Below the pieces are notes generated by a model, which saw nothing but the letters and a program-made list of their open reading frames with translations, made no database searches and was not told the origin of the DNA. Made by a program: the position numbers and the translations under genes. A stretch of DNA of 64,000 nucleotides from Polynucleobacter parvulilacunae (lineage in GTDB: Bacteria; Pseudomonadota; Gammaproteobacteria; Burkholderiales; Burkholderiaceae), in NCBI RefSeq assembly GCF_018881715.1, contig NZ_JACVPW010000013.1, positions 248,001 through 312,000 on the forward strand, read 5' to 3'. This document shows positions 51,615 through 63,730 of the stretch, piece by piece. Numbering within the stretch: the first letter of the stretch is position 1; the number at the start of each line of letters is the position of its first letter.

Positions 51615-53708
51615 ATGAATATGAATTTCTGCGGCAAACTTTTTACACGTCATTTTTTATTGGCATTAGCTATATTGCTGCCAATCAATCATGCATGGTC
51701 ACAAAGCAATACGGAATCACTGCCTCAGCTAGATGTCACTGGCATCCGTGAGGGTCAAGGCCTTTTAGCACCTAATAAAGTATTAGCCGGGGATGAACTG
51801 CAAAACAAACTTTCCGGAACGCTTGGCGCCACTCTTGCAAATGAATTAGGTGTTTCTGCAACAGGTTATGGCGCAGGTTCCTCAAGACCTGTTATTCGAG
51901 GCCTAGAAGGTTCACGCGTTCAGATTCTGCAAAATGGATTATCTGCCGGGGATGTATCAAGCATTTCTGCCGATCACGCAGTTGCTAGCCCAATGCAAAA
52001 TACCCATCAGATCGAGATTTTGCGTGGCGCCTCTGCCCTCCTATATGGCTCTGGATCCAGCGGTGGCTTAGTAAACGTTGTGAATGATCGCATTGTGACA
52101 ACAATGCCTGATACGGTATCCGGCGCAGTCAATACAAGTTACGAGACAGTTAATCAGGGCAAGACTGCCAATATCGAGCTTGATGCACCTGCGGGTCCAC
52201 TAGCACTGCATTTTGATACGGCAATTAGCAATTCAAATAACTATCGCATTCCAGGCTTTGCCGAACAAGGTGGACCAAATGCAAACTGGGCTATCAATCC
52301 CGGTGAGCCGGTGAACGTTCCCTACAGCGGCAAACTGCCCTTCTCTTTTAGCAATCAAAATAGCTTGGGATTAGGTGCAAGCTATGTACGTTCAGATGGA
52401 TATACGGGCATCTCGTTAGAGCGCATGAATCATAACTATGGAATACCAACTGCTGAGGGTGGCTTTATTCAGCAGTCACAAAATCGTTATGACATTGCCC
52501 ATCAGTCAAATGATCCATTTGCTGGTTTCAGTTCGGTAAAAATAAGCGCAGCCAATACAAATTACCAGCACACCGAATTTACCAATAATGGCGTGGCTTC
52601 AACCCAGTGGAATAACACTGCCAATGAAGCAAGATTAGAGTTGGCTCATAAAGAGTTACTGGGCTCAAAAGGAATTGTAGGGGCGCAACTTATTGGCTCC
52701 ACTCTAAATGCTACGGATTTATCGACCAATAGCTATGCGATTGTTCCGCAAACTAAATCGAATTCAAGCGCCCTTTTCTTGGTTGAAGAAGGTCAATATG
52801 GCCCATTAAAAACAAGTCTGGGCGCTCGATATAACTATGCGACCCAAAACCCCAACTCTGCGACCCAGTTCCCCAGCGCATCAAGCCAGGACTTTGTTCC
52901 AACAAGCTACGGGGCCCCTACGCTAAAGAGTCGCCAATTTAATTTAATGTCCTATTCTGCTGGCGGCCTGGTTGAAGTTACCAAGGGCTATGGCATAGGC
53001 CTTGCTTACACCGCTTCACAACGGGCGCCATCAGCCCAAGAGCTCTACTCATATGGTCCTCATGATTCAACCGCGACATTTGATATTGGAAACTCAAACC
53101 TCGGCATTGAAACCTCTCATAATCTAGAGCTCAGTTTTCAGAAGACGCTGGGTTTGATCCGTAGTAAGGCGAGCATTTATAAAAACCAATTCAGCAACTT
53201 CATTTATGGCTTCTACACAGGTGCATATAGCCAGGCTAATCAAAATTTTTCAGTTGTTCAAGCTTCTCAAGCCAATGCCTCCATTCAAGGTGCAGAGGCA
53301 GAGCTTACTTACAACTGGAATGAAACTGGGGTTGGCGGGCGTTTATTTGGTGATGTTTCGCAAGGAACCTTTGCGTCAGGAGGCTATCTCCCATTGCAGC
53401 CAGCACCTCGCCTAGGAACAGAATTGGCTTATCAGCGAAATGGCTGGTTAACTAGTGCTAGCTACATCTACAGTTATCAACAAAATAAATTAGCAAACTG
53501 GGAGATCGGACCAACCCCTAGCTACAACCTAGTCAACGCAAATCTATCCTATACAGAACGTATTGGTAAGGTCAATTGGACCGGCTATCTTATATTGAAG
53601 AATCTGTTGAATGAAGAGATACGCTACGCTACCTCACCAATGGCGGTAAGGTTATATGCACCGCAACCAGGAAGGAGCTTAATGGTTGGTGTGCGAGCTG
53701 CTTTTTAG
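51615..53708 (+). CDS. TonB-dependent outer membrane receptor, ZnuD-like
   Basis: plug motifs SRPVIRGLEGSRVQILQNGLSAGDVSSISADHAVASPMQNTHQIEILRGASALLYGSGSSGGLVNVV; C-terminal beta strand ending in Phe. Confidence 0.9.
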   Translation: MNMNFCGKLFTRHFLLALAILLPINHAWSQSNTESLPQLDVTGIREGQGLLAPNKVLAGDELQNKLSGTLGATLANELGVSATGYGAGSSRPVIRGLEGSRVQILQNGLSAGDVSSISADHAVASPMQNTHQIEILRGASALLYGSGSSGGLVNVVNDRIVTTMPDTVSGAVNTSYETVNQGKTANIELDAPAGPLALHFDTAISNSNNYRIPGFAEQGGPNANWAINPGEPVNVPYSGKLPFSFSNQNSLGLGASYVRSDGYTGISLERMNHNYGIPTAEGGFIQQSQNRYDIAHQSNDPFAGFSSVKISAANTNYQHTEFTNNGVASTQWNNTANEARLELAHKELLGSKGIVGAQLIGSTLNATDLSTNSYAIVPQTKSNSSALFLVEEGQYGPLKTSLGARYNYATQNPNSATQFPSASSQDFVPTSYGAPTLKSRQFNLMSYSAGGLVEVTKGYGIGLAYTASQRAPSAQELYSYGPHDSTATFDIGNSNLGIETSHNLELSFQKTLGLIRSKASIYKNQFSNFIYGFYTGAYSQANQNFSVVQASQANASIQGAEAELTYNWNETGVGGRLFGDVSQGTFASGGYLPLQPAPRLGTELAYQRNGWLTSASYIYSYQQNKLANWEIGPTPSYNLVNANLSYTERIGKVNWTGYLILKNLLNEEIRYATSPMAVRLYAPQPGRSLMVGVRAAF

Positions 53709-53714
53709 AGCTAC

Positions 53715-55058
53715 TTAGGCGGTTGGAACTAAATCTGCAATGCTCTTAGCTGCATTCATTGCTACATCAGCGTCTTGAGTTTCAACCATAACACGCAACA
53801 AAGGCTCGGTGCCCGAAGCGCGTATTAGTACACGCCCAATATTTGCTAGATCTGTCTCGACTTTACTTATCTGGGTTGCTAGAGTTTTATCAGACCTCCA
53901 GTCATAGCCGGGTTTGAATTTCACATTCAATAGAACCTGAGGAAAAACTTTGACAGAATTCAATAGCTGAGCAAGACTCTTTTTGTTTTGGCTCATGGCC
54001 GCGAGAACTTGCAGTGCAGCTATCGTTCCATCGCCCGTAGAGTGTTGGTCGAGACAAAGTAGATGGCCCGAACCTTCTCCGCCGATAATCCAACCATTTT
54101 GTTTTAATAACTCCAGCACGTAACGATCACCAACATTGGCTCGCTCAAACCCAATCCCAAGCTCTCTGATCGCATTTTCAACTGCAAGATTTGTCATTAA
54201 AGTGCCAATTACACCACCAAGCTTTTGCCCTCTTTCTAAGCGGTCTTTAGCTAAGACGTAGAGTAATTCATCACCATTAAATAAGCGACCAGATGCATCA
54301 ACCATTTGCAGGCGGTCAGCATCACCGTCTAAAGCAATGCCCAGATCCGCTTTTTCTTCTTTGACTTTGGCAATTAAGGCGGCCGGTGCAGTAGCACCAC
54401 AACCATCGTTAATATTACGGCCATCAGGGCTAACGCCAATCGAAACAACCTCAGCGCCTAACTCATGAAAAACATGAGGGGCCGTGTGGTACGCGGCGCC
54501 ATTGGCGCAATCAACAACCAGCTTTAATCCTTTTAGATTTAACTCGCCTGGAAAGGTTGATTTGCAAAATTCAATATAACGTCCAGCGGCATCATCCAAT
54601 CGAAAAGCCTTTCCAAGCTCTCTCGAATTCACGCACCCCATCGGCTTTTCTAATTCTGCTTCAATGGCAAGCTCAAAGTCATCGGATAATTTATCCCCCT
54701 TTGCGGAGAAAAACTTAATACCGTTATCTTGATAAGGGTTATGCGATGCAGAGATCACCAAGCCAGCAGATAGGCGCAAGGCTTTGGTAAGGTAAGCAAC
54801 ACCTGGGGTTGGAATCGGACCACAAAGCATGACATCAACACCAGCCGCGGCAAATCCAGCCTCCAATGATGCCTCTAATAAATAACCTGAGACTCGTGTA
54901 TCTTTTCCAATCAGAATCTTGCATCGTTCGCCAGGTTTGGCATCACGAACCAATACTTTTCCAGCGGCATAGCCTAAGCGAGTCATAAATTCAGGGACGA
55001 TCGGGAACTTCCCCACCTCACCTCGAATGCCATCGGTACCAAAGTATTGTTTTTTCAT
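53715..55058 (-). CDS. glmM: phosphoglucosamine mutase
   Basis: [37 protein letters not shown]; start set at 55058 rather than 55088. Confidence 0.97.
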   Translation of the reverse strand: MKKQYFGTDGIRGEVGKFPIVPEFMTRLGYAAGKVLVRDAKPGERCKILIGKDTRVSGYLLEASLEAGFAAAGVDVMLCGPIPTPGVAYLTKALRLSAGLVISASHNPYQDNGIKFFSAKGDKLSDDFELAIEAELEKPMGCVNSRELGKAFRLDDAAGRYIEFCKSTFPGELNLKGLKLVVDCANGAAYHTAPHVFHELGAEVVSIGVSPDGRNINDGCGATAPAALIAKVKEEKADLGIALDGDADRLQMVDASGRLFNGDELLYVLAKDRLERGQKLGGVIGTLMTNLAVENAIRELGIGFERANVGDRYVLELLKQNGWIIGGEGSGHLLCLDQHSTGDGTIAALQVLAAMSQNKKSLAQLLNSVKVFPQVLLNVKFKPGYDWRSDKTLATQISKVETDLANIGRVLIRASGTEPLLRVMVETQDADVAMNAAKSIADLVPTA

Positions 55059-55087
55059 AGATATCATTATAAAACTTAGATGTGTCA

Positions 55088-55927
55088 CTAAGTGTTTACA
55101 GCCTCCCAGAGCTTTAGGGCATCGACAGTCTCAATCACATCATGCACCCGCACTATCTTTGCGCCTCGATCTGCTGCCATCACTGCCGCAGCAATACTGG
55201 CCGCTACGCGCTCATTTGTATCTTTACCAGTAACCTTACCCAGCATAGATTTACGAGAGATTCCCGCTAAGACCGGCAAACCCAGACTTGAAAAATCAGC
55301 AAAGTTCGCTAGCATCTTGAGGTTATGTTCTAAAGATTTACCAAATCCAAAGCCGGGATCTATAGCAATTCGATTGCCATCAATTCCTTTGGAAATCAAT
55401 AGCTCAGTACGATCTTTTAGAAATTGCTTAACTTCAGCAATCACATCCTGATACTCAGGATTAAATTGCATCGTAATCGGGTCTCGCTGCATATGCATGA
55501 GTACCACGCCACAATTCTTACCTTCCAATACGGCATCAATTGAACCCTCTTGTCTAAGTGCCCAAATATCATTGACGCAATCTACTCCAGCACTTAACGC
55601 TTGACGCATAGTTTCGGATTTATACGTATCGATTGATAGCGGGATGCCACAATCTTTAAGTGCCTCTATTACCGGTAGTACCCTATCCAGCTCTTCCTGC
55701 TGGCCAACTGGCTCTGCACCAGGCCTGGTTGATTCACCGCCAATATCAATGAGGTCTACGCCATTGGCAATCATGCTCTCTGCATGAGCAACGGCATCAT
55801 TTGGAGTTCTGAATATGCCACCATCAGAAAAGGAGTCTGGTGTTGCATTCAGAATGCCCATCACGATTGGGCGTTTGCGTTTAGCCAAGTCAAAAAGAAA
55901 ACGCCCACAACGCCAAGTTGTGGGCAT
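55088..55927 (-). CDS. folP: dihydropteroate synthase (start 55927 or 55954)
   Basis: [32 protein letters not shown]. Confidence 0.97.
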   Translation of the reverse strand: MPTTWRCGRFLFDLAKRKRPIVMGILNATPDSFSDGGIFRTPNDAVAHAESMIANGVDLIDIGGESTRPGAEPVGQQEELDRVLPVIEALKDCGIPLSIDTYKSETMRQALSAGVDCVNDIWALRQEGSIDAVLEGKNCGVVLMHMQRDPITMQFNPEYQDVIAEVKQFLKDRTELLISKGIDGNRIAIDPGFGFGKSLEHNLKMLANFADFSSLGLPVLAGISRKSMLGKVTGKDTNERVAASIAAAVMAADRGAKIVRVHDVIETVDALKLWEAVNT

Positions 55928-55974
55928 ATCCGTATAACTTTGATTAGGTATCAAAGCGAAGCCATCTACCGCAA

Positions 55975-57852
55975 TTATGCAGTCGCAGGAGCGCTACCAG
56001 TTGCTGGACCAGGCGTACCGGCAGAATTACCAAACTGGGTTGCCGGCGGTGGTTTAGGCGCTCTTGGTGGGCGACCTTCCATGATGTCAGTAATCTGTTC
56101 TGCATCAATGGTTTCCCATTCAAGCAAAGCAGCAACCATAGCCTCAACCTTATCGCGATTTTGCTCAAGGATTGATCGAGCCAAAGCGTATTGACTATCC
56201 ACCAGCGCACGAATTTCTGCGTCTACTTTTTGCTGAGTTAACTCAGAAACGGTTTTAGTACTGTTACGGCCAAAAATACTTTCTGACTCAGTATCAACAT
56301 AAACCATCGTGCCCAAGCTATCACTCATACCGTAGCGAGTCACCATATCACGGGCCATTTTAGTAGCACGCTCAAAATCATTAGATGCACCAGTACTCAT
56401 AGAGTGCAAGAAAACCTCTTCTGCAGCACGGCCACCAAACAAAATTGCCAGCTCTTCCATCATGCGATCTTTATATAAGTTCACGCGATCAAACTCTGGT
56501 AACTGCCAAGTTACGCCTAAAGCCATGCCACGCGGCATGATAGTTACCTTATGTACTGGATCAGCCTTAGGAAGCACTTTAGCAACAACAGCGTGACCAG
56601 ATTCGTGATACGCAGTGTTACGACGCTCTTCTTCACGCATTACAGCAGACTTGCGCTCTGGACCCATATAGATCTTGTCTTTAGCGTCTTCAAAGTCTTT
56701 CATGTCTACTGAGCGCTTATTACGACGAGCAGCAAACAATGCAGCTTCATTGACTAAGTTTGCTAAATCGGCACCAGAAAATCCTGGGGTGCCACGAGCC
56801 AACACGGCAGCGTTCACATCAGGATCAATAGGAACCTTGCGCATATGCACTTGTAAAATCTGCTCACGACCACGGATATCAGGCAAGCCAACATGAACCT
56901 GACGATCGAAGCGACCTGGACGCAATAACGCTTTATCTAAAACATCTGAACGGTTGGTTGCAGCAACAACGATTACACCGCTATTGCTTTCAAAACCATC
57001 CATCTCAACCAACATTTGATTGAGGGTTTGTTCGCGTTCATCATTGCCACCACCCATACCAGCACCACGATGACGTCCAACAGCATCGATCTCATCAATA
57101 AAGATGATGCAAGGTGAATTTTTCTTTGCGTTCTCAAACATATCGCGTACACGAGAAGCGCCAACACCAACAAACATCTCTACGAAGTCAGAACCAGATA
57201 TAGAAAAGAAAGGTACTTTAGCTTCGCCCGCAATCGCACGCGCCAGCAAGGTCTTACCGGTACCAGGAGGACCTACAAGCAATACACCATGTGGGATGCG
57301 ACCACCGAGCTTTTGAAACTTTTGAGGATCTTTTAAGAAATCAACAATCTCAAAGACCTCTTCCTTAGCTTCATCACATCCAGCAACATCTGCGAACGTA
57401 ACTGTATTGCTGTTCTCGTCAATAAGACGAGCCTTAGATTTTCCAAAGGAGAATGCTCCGCCCTTACCGCCACCCTGCATTTGGCGCATCATGAAAAACC
57501 AAAAACCAATAATTAATAATGTAGGCCCAAGGTAGTACAAAGCTGAAACAAGCATATTGGGCTCATCATCAGCTTTACCGGTAACTTGAACGCCGTATTT
57601 CATAAGATCGCCAACCATCCAGATATCGCCTGGAGAGATGATGGAATATTTATTGCCATCCGCAGGAGTTACTTGCAATGTGCGGCCTTGCACATCAACA
57701 CGCTTTACTTTGCCGGACTTGGCATCGTCCATAAATTGAGAATAGGTAACTTGTGTTTGGTCCTTGGGCTTATCAAACTGTTTAAAAACAGTAAAAAGCA
57801 CCAAGCCCACAATGAGCCATACACCGATTTTTTGGAACATATTGCTGTTCAA
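55975..57852 (-). CDS. ftsH: ATP-dependent zinc metalloprotease FtsH
   Basis: [28 protein letters not shown] HExxH motif. Confidence 0.99.
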   Translation of the reverse strand: MNSNMFQKIGVWLIVGLVLFTVFKQFDKPKDQTQVTYSQFMDDAKSGKVKRVDVQGRTLQVTPADGNKYSIISPGDIWMVGDLMKYGVQVTGKADDEPNMLVSALYYLGPTLLIIGFWFFMMRQMQGGGKGGAFSFGKSKARLIDENSNTVTFADVAGCDEAKEEVFEIVDFLKDPQKFQKLGGRIPHGVLLVGPPGTGKTLLARAIAGEAKVPFFSISGSDFVEMFVGVGASRVRDMFENAKKNSPCIIFIDEIDAVGRHRGAGMGGGNDEREQTLNQMLVEMDGFESNSGVIVVAATNRSDVLDKALLRPGRFDRQVHVGLPDIRGREQILQVHMRKVPIDPDVNAAVLARGTPGFSGADLANLVNEAALFAARRNKRSVDMKDFEDAKDKIYMGPERKSAVMREEERRNTAYHESGHAVVAKVLPKADPVHKVTIMPRGMALGVTWQLPEFDRVNLYKDRMMEELAILFGGRAAEEVFLHSMSTGASNDFERATKMARDMVTRYGMSDSLGTMVYVDTESESIFGRNSTKTVSELTQQKVDAEIRALVDSQYALARSILEQNRDKVEAMVAALLEWETIDAEQITDIMEGRPPRAPKPPPATQFGNSAGTPGPATGSAPATA

Positions 57853-57997
57853 AATGAGTCCTTTTCTGGATTGATCCAGGAGTTAAAGCGAAACGCTTCC
57901 TAAGTATTTGATTCTACTACCAGCCTTTTTCAAGGGCTAACGGCATATTTATTTAATAAAACCCTAAAAGTTGAGGGTTATTTGGCTTATTTAAGGA

Positions 57998-58672
57998 CTA
58001 TTTAGGTGGTTTTAGGTTTCTGCCTAATAAGAAGATCTCGGAAGACTTAGCTCTGGATGCTTTTGGTTTACGGGAAGCAACGGTTTTGAAGACCTTTTTA
58101 AAGGATTCCACGATTTGACTATAGCCACTGCCGTTAAAACACTTGATCAAAAGCGCACCCTCAGGCCTGAGATGTGCAGTAGCAAAGTCTAGGGCTATCT
58201 CTGCCAGGAAAGCCATTCTGGCAGCATCAGCGACACCTACACCAGATAGGTTTGGCGCCATGTCCGATAACACTAGGTCAACCTTACCTTCTGCCTCTTT
58301 GGGGAGCATGGCCTCAAGGGCAGCAAGACCCTCGTCTTCGCGGAAGTCTCCTTGAATAAAGCTCACGTCGGCAATATCTTCCATTGGCAGAATATCAATC
58401 GCAATAATCTGACCATCTGGCTTACCGGACTCAATCTTAGGATTGCTTTTACCTAGTTCGGTTAAGCGGTTGCGGGCGTACTGAGACCAGCTCCCTGGGG
58501 CGCTACCCAAGTCAACAATAGTCATGCCTGCTTTGATGAGGTGATCTTGCTCGTCTATTTCGCTGAGCTTGTAAACCGCCCTAGCGCGATAACCCTCTTT
58601 CTGAGCCATCTTCACATAGGGATCGTTTAAATGATCCTGCAACCAACTTTTATTAAATTTATTCTTTGCCAC
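57998..58672 (-). CDS. rlmE: 23S rRNA (uridine(2552)-2'-O)-methyltransferase
   Basis: [39 protein letters not shown]. Confidence 0.96.
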   Translation of the reverse strand: MAKNKFNKSWLQDHLNDPYVKMAQKEGYRARAVYKLSEIDEQDHLIKAGMTIVDLGSAPGSWSQYARNRLTELGKSNPKIESGKPDGQIIAIDILPMEDIADVSFIQGDFREDEGLAALEAMLPKEAEGKVDLVLSDMAPNLSGVGVADAARMAFLAEIALDFATAHLRPEGALLIKCFNGSGYSQIVESFKKVFKTVASRKPKASRAKSSEIFLLGRNLKPPK

Positions 58673-58798
58673 AACTTACCCACTTTCGACCTCCATTTTC
58701 CTGGTTTCCGCCATCTAAAGCAAAAGGAATTAAGGAAAATATCCTTAAATTTGGGCTATTAAGCAGAAATAGACAGTGAATGCTCTATCATCAATGCC

Positions 58799-59425
58799 AT
58801 GACTGCACTCATTCTTACCCCTGCACAACGCAAATCCCTCAAGGCCGATGCTCATGACTTAAGTCCTGTAGTAATGGTTGGTGGCGATGGACTCACACCT
58901 GCTGTAATCAAGGAAGCAAAATTAGCGATTAAGCATCATGGCCTAATTAAGATTCGCGTATTTGGAGATGATCGCGACGCTCGCATAGGTATTTACGAAG
59001 AACTATGCGATAAATTGGACGCAGCCCCTGTTCAGCATATCGGCAAATTACTAGTGCTTTGGAAGCCAAAAGATGCTGTTGATGAAGCATTCAGCAATCT
59101 CGGGCGCTCTAGCAAACAGACTAAAAAGTCTTTGCAAGCGCCGCGCACTAAGCGTCAACCTAATCGCACTGCTACCAAAACTGGAGTACGTACAAGCACC
59201 TCCGAAAGATCTGATCGTCGCTCTGCTTCGAATACTTCACCATTCGAAAGAGCTGCTGCCGCGAAATCAGCTACACCTAAGAAGCGTGTTCTGCGCTCAG
59301 AGGCTGCCGAATCTAAGATTGGTTGGTCGTCCCCTGGCTATAGAAAAGCGATAGCTGCTCCTGCGCCAATCAAGAAACGAAAGGTGCGAATGAGTAGCAC
59401 CAAAAAGAAATCACTGGGCTCTTAA
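58799..59425 (+). CDS. YhbY family (CRS1-YhbY) RNA-binding protein with long basic C-terminal tail
   Basis: LTPAQRKSLKADAHDLSPVVMVGGDGLTPAVIKEAKLAIKHHGLIKIRVFGDDR. Confidence 0.92.
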   Translation: MTALILTPAQRKSLKADAHDLSPVVMVGGDGLTPAVIKEAKLAIKHHGLIKIRVFGDDRDARIGIYEELCDKLDAAPVQHIGKLLVLWKPKDAVDEAFSNLGRSSKQTKKSLQAPRTKRQPNRTATKTGVRTSTSERSDRRSASNTSPFERAAAAKSATPKKRVLRSEAAESKIGWSSPGYRKAIAAPAPIKKRKVRMSSTKKKSLGS

Positions 59426-59450
59426 AAAAACTCTGTGATTAAAAGTAAAG

Positions 59451-59476
59451 AAGCGCCGCTAGTCGGCGTTTTTTGT
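59451..59476 (+). terminator. Rho-independent terminator after the YhbY-family gene, overlapping the stop of the convergent gene
   Basis: gcgccg-ctagt-cggcgttttttgtt. Confidence 0.75.
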
Positions 59477-59932
59477 TGCCCGCCATACGAGCACCAATCC
59501 AAATGCTGCTTGAGTCATAAATAGGATGCTAGAAGCGCCATGGAGTCTATTGAATAGAGCAGCATTTGTAGATTCACGGACGGATAAACCCAGATACAAA
59601 GCTTGATCTCTCAGTGAATTCATCCAGGGTATAAGGATGAATGCGGCCCCTAGAGTGCAGGTCAGCATACCAAGTAATATCCAACGAATGAAGCGATATC
59701 GATTTAAATTTTGGCGCACCAAATAGTTAGCCATCAACATAAGAATGGTGGAGATTAATACCCCTAAATAGGCCGTTACTTTGAAAAGGTTGGCGGCAAC
59801 CATGCCTGCAACTTGCCTATCTCCCAAACTGGAAAACAGAATAGGGACAACCAAAAAACCAATAGTGAGAAAACTGCCGACCCAGAGTCCTGAAATCAGG
59901 CTAAAAACTCTCTGGGCTCGGATGTGATGCAT
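59459..59932 (-). CDS. DUF4149 membrane protein
   Basis: GLWVGSFLTIGFLVVPILFSSLGDRQVAGMVAANLFKV. Confidence 0.85.
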   Translation of the reverse strand: MHHIRAQRVFSLISGLWVGSFLTIGFLVVPILFSSLGDRQVAGMVAANLFKVTAYLGVLISTILMLMANYLVRQNLNRYRFIRWILLGMLTCTLGAAFILIPWMNSLRDQALYLGLSVRESTNAALFNRLHGASSILFMTQAAFGLVLVWRATKNAD

Positions 59933-60408
59933 TAGACGTAACGAACAGCCAGAATTTCAACCTCGCGATTGCCACCAGGCGCCTGAACAGCCACAACATC
60001 ACCCTCTTCTTTGCTGATTAGTGCGCGTGCAATTGGTGAGCTAATAGATATTTTATTAAAAGCGATATCCGCCTCATCGTCACCAACGATTTGATAAGTG
60101 AACTTAGTGCCATCTTCCAAGTCCTCCAAGTCAACTGTAGCTCCGAAAACAACGCGACCAGTGACATCTAGTGAGGCTGGATCAATAATTTGAGCTGCTG
60201 AAAGCTTGCCTTCTAGCTCTTGAATACGGCCTTCAATAAAACCCTGTTTTTCTTTGGCGGCGTCGTATTCCGCGTTCTCAGACAAGTCACCTTGAGCGCG
60301 AGCTTCAGAAATAGCGTTAATGACTGAAGGACGCTCTACATGTTTAAGGCGGTGCAATTCTTCTTTGAGAAGTTCTGCGCCGCGCTTGGTAATCGGAATT
60401 GTGCTCAT
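59932..60408 (-). CDS. greA: transcription elongation factor GreA
   Basis: [51 protein letters not shown]. Confidence 0.98.
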   Translation of the reverse strand: MSTIPITKRGAELLKEELHRLKHVERPSVINAISEARAQGDLSENAEYDAAKEKQGFIEGRIQELEGKLSAAQIIDPASLDVTGRVVFGATVDLEDLEDGTKFTYQIVGDDEADIAFNKISISSPIARALISKEEGDVVAVQAPGGNREVEILAVRYV

Positions 60409-60466
60409 GCTACTAACCTAACTTAAATTCTTGCGCAAAATTACGCGTATAAAAGTTGATTTTAGA

Positions 60467-63400
60467 TTAAATAAGCGACCGATGTAAGTTTTGCAAGGAA
60501 TAGACCTCAAGTGACTCTAGCTTGCCATTTTGCGAGGCCAGCAAGCCGTCCATAACCGCACGAGCTGCACTAATGGTTGTGTAATACGTCACACCATTGG
60601 CCTGTGCACTAGTACGAATCGATCTAGAGTCAGCAATCGCTGTCCGGGTTTCATCCACTGTAGTGAACACAAGCGAAATTTCCCCATTCTTGATGAAATC
60701 CACAATATGAGGACGGCCATCTTTAACCTTATTCACAACCTTAACAGGCAGACCGGCCGCTTCAATCGCTGCGGCTGTGCCTTTGGTTGCAACCATTGGG
60801 AAGCCAAGTTGATGTAATAACTTAGCAACTTCAATAGCCTTTGGTTTATCGCTATCTTTAACGGTAAGAAGAACGGTACCGCTCTTAGGCAACTTAATGC
60901 CAGCGCCTAATTGAGACTTAAACAATGCCTCACCGAATGTCTTGCCTACACCCATGACTTCACCCGTAGATCGCATTTCAGGTCCAAGAATTGGATCGAT
61001 GCCAGGGAATTTATTGAATGGGAATACCGCTTCTTTAACCGAGAAGTAAGGAGGCTTGACCTCAGTTTTGATACCCTGCTGACCTAAAGTTTGACCAACC
61101 ATACAGCGGGCAGCGATCTTCGCAAGTTGCAAGCCAGTTGCTTTAGACACAAATGGCACAGTGCGTGAAGCGCGTGGGTTTACTTCTAGTACGTAAATTA
61201 CATCCTTACCATCTACATTCTGGATAGCAAATTGCACATTCATCAAGCCAACTACATTAAGGCCTTTAGCCATTGCTGCTGTCTGACGTTTAATTTCTTC
61301 AACAGTAGCATCAGATAGGGAGTATGGAGGCAATGAACAGGCCGAGTCACCAGAGTGAACACCGGCTTGCTCGATATGTTCCATGACGCCACCAATAAAG
61401 ACAGTCTCACCGTCGCTAATGCAATCCACATCACACTCAATGGCATCGTTTAAGAAGCGGTCTAGCAATACCGGGGAATCATGAGAAACCTTAACTGCCT
61501 CACGCATATAGCGTTCGAGGTCACGGCCATCATGAACAATCTCCATGGCGCGGCCACCTAAAACATAGGATGGACGTACCACTAATGGGTAGCCGATTTC
61601 TTCTGCAAGCTTAAGAGCCTCATCTTCAGCACGGGCTGTGCGGTTAGGCGGCTGACGTAAGCCAAGATCCTGAAGCAACTTTTGGAAGCGCTCACGGTCT
61701 TCTGCAGCATCAATCATGTCAGGTGAAGTTCCGATGATAGGAACACCATTGCGCTCAAGATCTAAGGCCAATTTCAATGGAGTCTGTCCGCCGTACTGAA
61801 CGATCACACCCTTTGGTTTTTCCTTTGCAACAATTTCGAGTACATCCTCAAGTGTGAGCGGCTCAAAGTACAAGCGATCAGAGGTATCGTAGTCAGTAGA
61901 AACAGTTTCAGGGTTGCAGTTAACCATGATGGTTTCGTAACCATCTTCACGCATCGCTAACGCAGCATGTACACAGCAGTAATCAAACTCAATACCTTGA
62001 CCAATACGATTTGGGCCTCCGCCCAAAACCATAATCTTCTCTTTATTAGTCGGCTGAGATTCACACTCGCCATGTTCAGCTTCATAAGTTGAATAGAGAT
62101 AGGCGGTATTCGTGGAGAACTCTGCGGCACAGGTATCTACGCGCTTGTAGACTGGTACTACTTTTAGGCGGTGACGAGCAGCACGAACCGAAGCAGCATC
62201 CACTTTAAGCAACTTCGCCAAGCGACGATCTGAGAAACCTTTTTGCTTTACAAAGCGTAACTCTGGCGCTGTAAGACTATCAATCTTACGCTGCTTGAGC
62301 TCAGTCTCAATGGTGATCAACTCTTCAATTTGCTCTAAGAACCAAGGATCAACTTTAGTTTCAGAATAAATTTCATCAAGGCCCATGCCCATGCGGAATG
62401 CATCAGCTAAATACCAAATGCGATCTGGGCCCGGTTCATTAATCTCATTGATGATGTCATCCAAATCTGTGGAAACTTCGTCTAGACCATCAACACCAAC
62501 CTCAAGACCACGCAGCGCCTTCTGGAAGGATTCTTGGAAAGTGCGGCCAATTGCCATCACTTCTCCAACTGACTTCATCTGAGTTGTTAAGCGGGAATCC
62601 GCTTGCGGGAACTTCTCAAATGCAAAGCGAGGAATTTTGGTAACGACATAATCGATTGAAGGCTCAAATGATGCAGGAGTAGCTCCACCGGTAATGTCGT
62701 TCTTTAGCTCATCTAAGGTGTAGCCAACAGCTAATTTAGCGGCAATCTTTGCAATCGGGAAACCGGTCGCTTTAGAAGCCAAAGCAGATGAACGCGAAAC
62801 GCGTGGATTCATTTCAATCACGATCATGCGGCCATCAACCGGGTTGATCGAGAATTGAACGTTTGAGCCGCCAGTATCAACACCGATTTCTCTTAGAACA
62901 GCAATCGATGCGTTACGCATGATTTGATATTCTTTATCCGTAAGTGTCTGTGCTGGAGCAACTGTGATGGAGTCGCCGGTATGCACACCCATTGGATCCA
63001 AGTTTTCAATCGAGCAAACGATGATGCAGTTGTCACTGCGATCACGTACCACTTCCATCTCGAATTCTTTCCAGCCCAAGAGAGACTCTTCAATTAAGAG
63101 TTCACGTGTCGGAGATAAATCAAGTCCGCGCTTGCAAATCTCTTCAAACTCTTCACGGTTATAAGCAATACCGCCACCTGATCCACCCATGGTAAATGAA
63201 GGACGAATGACCACAGGAAAACCAGAGCTGCCAGTTTCTTGCTGTATACGCTGCTGCACTTCGTGCGCTTCATCCATCGAATGCGCAATACCAGACTTAG
63301 CTGAGCCAAGACCAATTTTAGTCATGGCCTCTTTAAATTTCTGACGATCTTCCGCTTTATCAATTGCTTCTGGTGAAGCGCCAATTAATTCGCAACCGTA

Positions 63401-63730
63401 CTTTTCCAACACACCATGACGATGTAAATCCAGCGCGCAATTAAGCGCTGTCTGACCGCCCATTGTTGGAAGGATTGCATCTGGTTTTTCAGTTGCAATG
63501 ATGCGTTCAACTACTTCCCATGTAATAGGCTCGATGTAAGTCACATCAGCCATCTCTGGGTCAGTCATGATGGTTGCAGGATTGCTGTTCACCAAAATAA
63601 CTTTGTAGCCTTCGTCACGCAAAGCCTTACATGCTTGCGCTCCTGAATAGTCAAACTCACAGGCCTGGCCAATCACAATTGGGCCGGCACCAATAATCAG
63701 AATGCTCTTAATGTCGCTACGCTTAGGCAT
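60467..63730 (-). CDS. carB: carbamoyl-phosphate synthase large subunit
   Basis: 1087 aa; [37 protein letters not shown]. Confidence 0.99.
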   Translation of the reverse strand: MPKRSDIKSILIIGAGPIVIGQACEFDYSGAQACKALRDEGYKVILVNSNPATIMTDPEMADVTYIEPITWEVVERIIATEKPDAILPTMGGQTALNCALDLHRHGVLEKYGCELIGASPEAIDKAEDRQKFKEAMTKIGLGSAKSGIAHSMDEAHEVQQRIQQETGSSGFPVVIRPSFTMGGSGGGIAYNREEFEEICKRGLDLSPTRELLIEESLLGWKEFEMEVVRDRSDNCIIVCSIENLDPMGVHTGDSITVAPAQTLTDKEYQIMRNASIAVLREIGVDTGGSNVQFSINPVDGRMIVIEMNPRVSRSSALASKATGFPIAKIAAKLAVGYTLDELKNDITGGATPASFEPSIDYVVTKIPRFAFEKFPQADSRLTTQMKSVGEVMAIGRTFQESFQKALRGLEVGVDGLDEVSTDLDDIINEINEPGPDRIWYLADAFRMGMGLDEIYSETKVDPWFLEQIEELITIETELKQRKIDSLTAPELRFVKQKGFSDRRLAKLLKVDAASVRAARHRLKVVPVYKRVDTCAAEFSTNTAYLYSTYEAEHGECESQPTNKEKIMVLGGGPNRIGQGIEFDYCCVHAALAMREDGYETIMVNCNPETVSTDYDTSDRLYFEPLTLEDVLEIVAKEKPKGVIVQYGGQTPLKLALDLERNGVPIIGTSPDMIDAAEDRERFQKLLQDLGLRQPPNRTARAEDEALKLAEEIGYPLVVRPSYVLGGRAMEIVHDGRDLERYMREAVKVSHDSPVLLDRFLNDAIECDVDCISDGETVFIGGVMEHIEQAGVHSGDSACSLPPYSLSDATVEEIKRQTAAMAKGLNVVGLMNVQFAIQNVDGKDVIYVLEVNPRASRTVPFVSKATGLQLAKIAARCMVGQTLGQQGIKTEVKPPYFSVKEAVFPFNKFPGIDPILGPEMRSTGEVMGVGKTFGEALFKSQLGAGIKLPKSGTVLLTVKDSDKPKAIEVAKLLHQLGFPMVATKGTAAAIEAAGLPVKVVNKVKDGRPHIVDFIKNGEISLVFTTVDETRTAIADSRSIRTSAQANGVTYYTTISAARAVMDGLLASQNGKLESLEVYSLQNLHRSLI

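Noticed and set aside
55784-56194. 136-aa plus-strand ORF spanning the folP/ftsH junction
   Set aside because: Antisense to two confident genes; no RBS or domain
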